DNA from: Legionella waltersii
GTDB taxonomy: Bacteria; Pseudomonadota; Gammaproteobacteria; Legionellales; Legionellaceae
Length of the DNA stretch: 64,000 nucleotides
Assembly (NCBI RefSeq): GCF_001468085.1
Contig: NZ_LNZB01000060.1
Coordinates: forward strand, 294,900 to 358,899
Direction: 5' to 3'
Shown here one piece after another: positions 62,226-64,000 of the stretch; position 1 is the stretch's first letter, and each line of letters begins with the position of its first letter. A program made the translations under genes and the position numbers. The notes beneath the pieces were generated by a model. That model saw only the letters and a program-made list of their open reading frames with translations, did no database searches and was not told where the DNA came from.

Positions 62226-63407
62226 ATGGCTGTTGAGATGGGCCGTTTAGACAATGTTAAACTGACGCCGGGTCAAGAAATTAAACTCATCAAACCGGCA
62301 ACAGAGCTCTATGTCGGGCAAATCCTCAAAACAGTCGTTATCGCCTCTCTAAGCCAAGATCAAGTCCTTATTAACATCAATGGCCAACACCTCAATGCCA
62401 GAACTCCACATCACTTTTCACCAGGTGAGTTATTGGAAGTCAAGGTCATTGCTAATCAGGAAGAAACCGTTTTACAAGTGCAAAAGCCCCTTGCCCCCTC
62501 CTCTGTTTTGCAAAATGCATTGGTTGAATACCTGCCCAAACAGGCTCCCCCAAATAACCTATTGCAAGCTTTGGCTCAAATTGCCAATAACAACAACTTG
62601 CCTGGTCCCGTGAATCAAAGCATCCATGCCATATTGGCCAATGTAACCACACTATCCCAGTTGCCCACCCAGCTTGTACAGGCTATTCAACAAAGCGGGG
62701 TATTTCTAGAATCACACCTACTTGAAACACAAAAAATGCAATCACCGCGTTACTTGAGAGGTGATTTAAAAGGTCTTTATTTTAAACTGCTGAGTCAATT
62801 GCAAGTTGACGGCCATGAAACAAAGCAATCCATTAACCCAGATCATCTTGAATCTAGATTTATAAATAATGAACCATTACCGCTTCCAGGAGCGATCCCC
62901 CAACCCATACAGAACCAATCCATTATTAGTCTATTGGAGTTATCCTCTGAGAAAATTCAGCATATTTTACGTGAGGAAACCAGCCATGTACTAGCAAGAG
63001 TGAATGCCAATCAAATTAATCACTTAAAGCAAGACCAACAAGATGCTTATGTCATGATGTTGGACATCCCATTGCAAACAGAAGATCGTATTGATGTGAT
63101 TCCACTGATGATAAAACAACACAAAGCCGAGCCCATGCAAATCTCCAAATGGTCTATCTCGTTTGCTGTCAATTTACCAACCCTTGGAAAAATGCAGGCA
63201 ACCGTGTCCATTTATGCAAAAGACATCGATGTAAAAATTAATGCGGAAAGCCCAGCGACAATGCACATCATGAATCAATTTAATGATGAGCTAAAACAAG
63301 TTCTCTTAGAAGCGGGTTTATACCTGCGAAATTGGTCATTACAAGTGGGTTTAGAGGAAAATCATATTGACACCTCTAACTTACACTTATTGGACATCAA
63401 AATATGA
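62226..63407 (+). CDS. FliK-like flagellar hook-length control protein
   Basis: 393 residues; AAGGAAA before the ATG. The N-terminal beta-rich region is followed by a Gln/Pro-rich linker (about 90-240) and a C-terminal domain (about 285-385) with MMLDIPLQTEDRIDVIPLMI and LGKMQATVSIYAKDI, like the FliK C-terminal substrate-switch domain. The next gene encodes the FlhB-type partner and starts in a four-base overlap. Confidence 0.78.
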   Translation: MAVEMGRLDNVKLTPGQEIKLIKPATELYVGQILKTVVIASLSQDQVLININGQHLNARTPHHFSPGELLEVKVIANQEETVLQVQKPLAPSSVLQNALVEYLPKQAPPNNLLQALAQIANNNNLPGPVNQSIHAILANVTTLSQLPTQLVQAIQQSGVFLESHLLETQKMQSPRYLRGDLKGLYFKLLSQLQVDGHETKQSINPDHLESRFINNEPLPLPGAIPQPIQNQSIISLLELSSEKIQHILREETSHVLARVNANQINHLKQDQQDAYVMMLDIPLQTEDRIDVIPLMIKQHKAEPMQISKWSISFAVNLPTLGKMQATVSIYAKDIDVKINAESPATMHIMNQFNDELKQVLLEAGLYLRNWSLQVGLEENHIDTSNLHLLDIKI

Positions 63408-63673
63408 AAAAAAAGAAAACTCGCGCAATTGCCCTGCGTTACGATGGAACATCGGCTCCAAGAGTTACGGCCAAAGGGGAAGGCAATATTGCCAAGCAAA
63501 TTATTAAAACAGCAAAAGAGCATGATATCCCCATTCAACAGAATGAGGAATTAACCGCTCTGTTATCCAAAGTTCGACTCAACGAAGAGATTCCTAGGGC
63601 GCTGTATACAGCAGTTGCCCAGATTCTTGCTTTTATTTACTACGTGGAGGGAAAACAACCTAAAAAAGGATGA
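63404..63673 (+). CDS. FlhB-like cytoplasmic export switch protein
   Basis: 89 residues matching only the C-terminal cytoplasmic domain of FlhB: ALRYDGTSAPRVTAKGEGNI, IKTAKEHDIPIQQNEELTAL and a tail VAQILAFIYYVEGKQP. The NPTH autocleavage site and membrane part are absent, as in stand-alone FhlB/FlhB2 paralogues. Pairs functionally with the FliK-like protein. Confidence 0.88.
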   Translation: MKKKKTRAIALRYDGTSAPRVTAKGEGNIAKQIIKTAKEHDIPIQQNEELTALLSKVRLNEEIPRALYTAVAQILAFIYYVEGKQPKKG

Positions 63674-63767
63674 GTTCAGGACCGACTAAAATGCCAGATC
63701 TCTTCGTTAATACTTTTTTTTGCCTTAGGGTTTTTAGTAAGTCCGAAGCAACTATTCTCCTTAATGA

Positions 63768-64000
63768 CTCAATATCAATCCGAACGACGACCATTACTCA
63801 ATATCAAACCGAACGACGACCATTGCTCAATATCAAACCGACCCACGACCGTTACTCAATATCAAACCGAACCACGACCATTGCTCAATATCAAACCGAA
63901 CCACGACCATTGCTCAATATCAAACCGAACGACGACCATTGCTCAATATCAAACCGACCCACGACCGTTACTCAATATCAAACCGAACCACGACCATTGC
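63768..64000 (+). repeat. 29-bp tandem repeat (at least eight copies, cut by window end)
   Basis: Unit starts lie at 63768, 63797, 63826, 63855, 63884, 63913, 63942 and 63971, exactly 29 bases apart. A typical unit starts CTCAATATCAAACCGAAC and ends GACGACCATTG. Variants form a higher-order pattern: units 2, 3 and 4 equal units 6, 7 and 8, a 116-base super-repeat. All three plus frames are open through the array, and an ATG at 63764 opens into it without a clear ribosome site. There are no spacers. Confidence 0.9.

Noticed and set aside
63768..64000. 29-bp repeat as a CRISPR array
   Set aside because: Units are directly adjacent without spacers and vary inside the unit; no cas genes are in the window.

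Overview
The window looks like a Legionella chromosome. It is AT-rich, with an lvr-type regulatory cluster (C1-like repressor, LvrA, LvrB and a CsrA paralogue) next to a GI-class conjugation system, a combination I associate with Legionella integrative conjugative elements (ICEs). The right end carries ordinary chromosomal genes. The species cannot be fixed from sequence alone.

Layout. (1) 1-8289: cargo. A GNAT acetyltransferase (cut by the window edge), an AadA-like nucleotidyltransferase, a cyclase/formamidase-like hydrolase, two methyltransferases, an alpha/beta hydrolase, an MccF-like peptidase, an APH-fold kinase, another GNAT and an ABC/RecF-type ATPase. (2) 8506-25357, all but one small gene on minus: a nearly complete PFGI-1/ICEHin1056-class type IV secretion system running from PilL to the coupling protein TraD, which sits last. 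(3) 25396-27729: lvrC-lvrB-lvrA and the divergent repressor lvrR. LvrA and LvrB resemble phage replication initiator and helicase-loader proteins. (4) 27759-48805, mostly plus strand and tightly packed: a second, larger cargo array with five more APH-fold kinases, eight proteins carrying GNAT domains, a second MccF-like peptidase, a class C beta-lactamase-fold hydrolase, a PNPOx-fold protein, methyltransferases and an esterase. It is interrupted by a divergent DUF2000/YbaK/AlaX and XRE-cupin module. (5) 48922-53910: a POT transporter, a protein of unknown family, a borosin-type peptide backbone N-methyltransferase with a 54-residue ORF three bases upstream, an AlpA-like regulator and a DUF1653 protein. 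(6) 54114-54190: tRNA-Pro(GGG), whose 3' end faces the element and is the likely attachment site. (7) 54244-64000: chromosome. TrmL, a secreted catalase-like protein between two inverted MITE copies, endonuclease I, a small secreted protein, glutaryl-CoA dehydrogenase, a fused alpha-beta 2-oxoacid dehydrogenase E1, FliK-like and FlhB-like proteins, and a 29-bp tandem repeat running off the window.

How it fits together. LvrR probably represses lvrABC and the conjugation genes. The same 15-bp palindrome type (TRCTC-N5-GAGCA) lies between lvrR and lvrA and again before the AlpA gene 26 kb away, so excision and transfer may be under one switch. No integrase or relaxase gene is visible; they would have to lie left of the window or be lost.

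The most novel item is the borosin-type locus at 52230-53198. Its methyltransferase keeps an Arg-x3-Tyr pair, the FYGHP loop and the STxYIPP segment of the OphMA/SonM family, and the preceding 54-codon ORF is a candidate precursor peptide. The second most striking feature is the dense set of antibiotic-modifying-enzyme folds on both sides of the conjugation genes.
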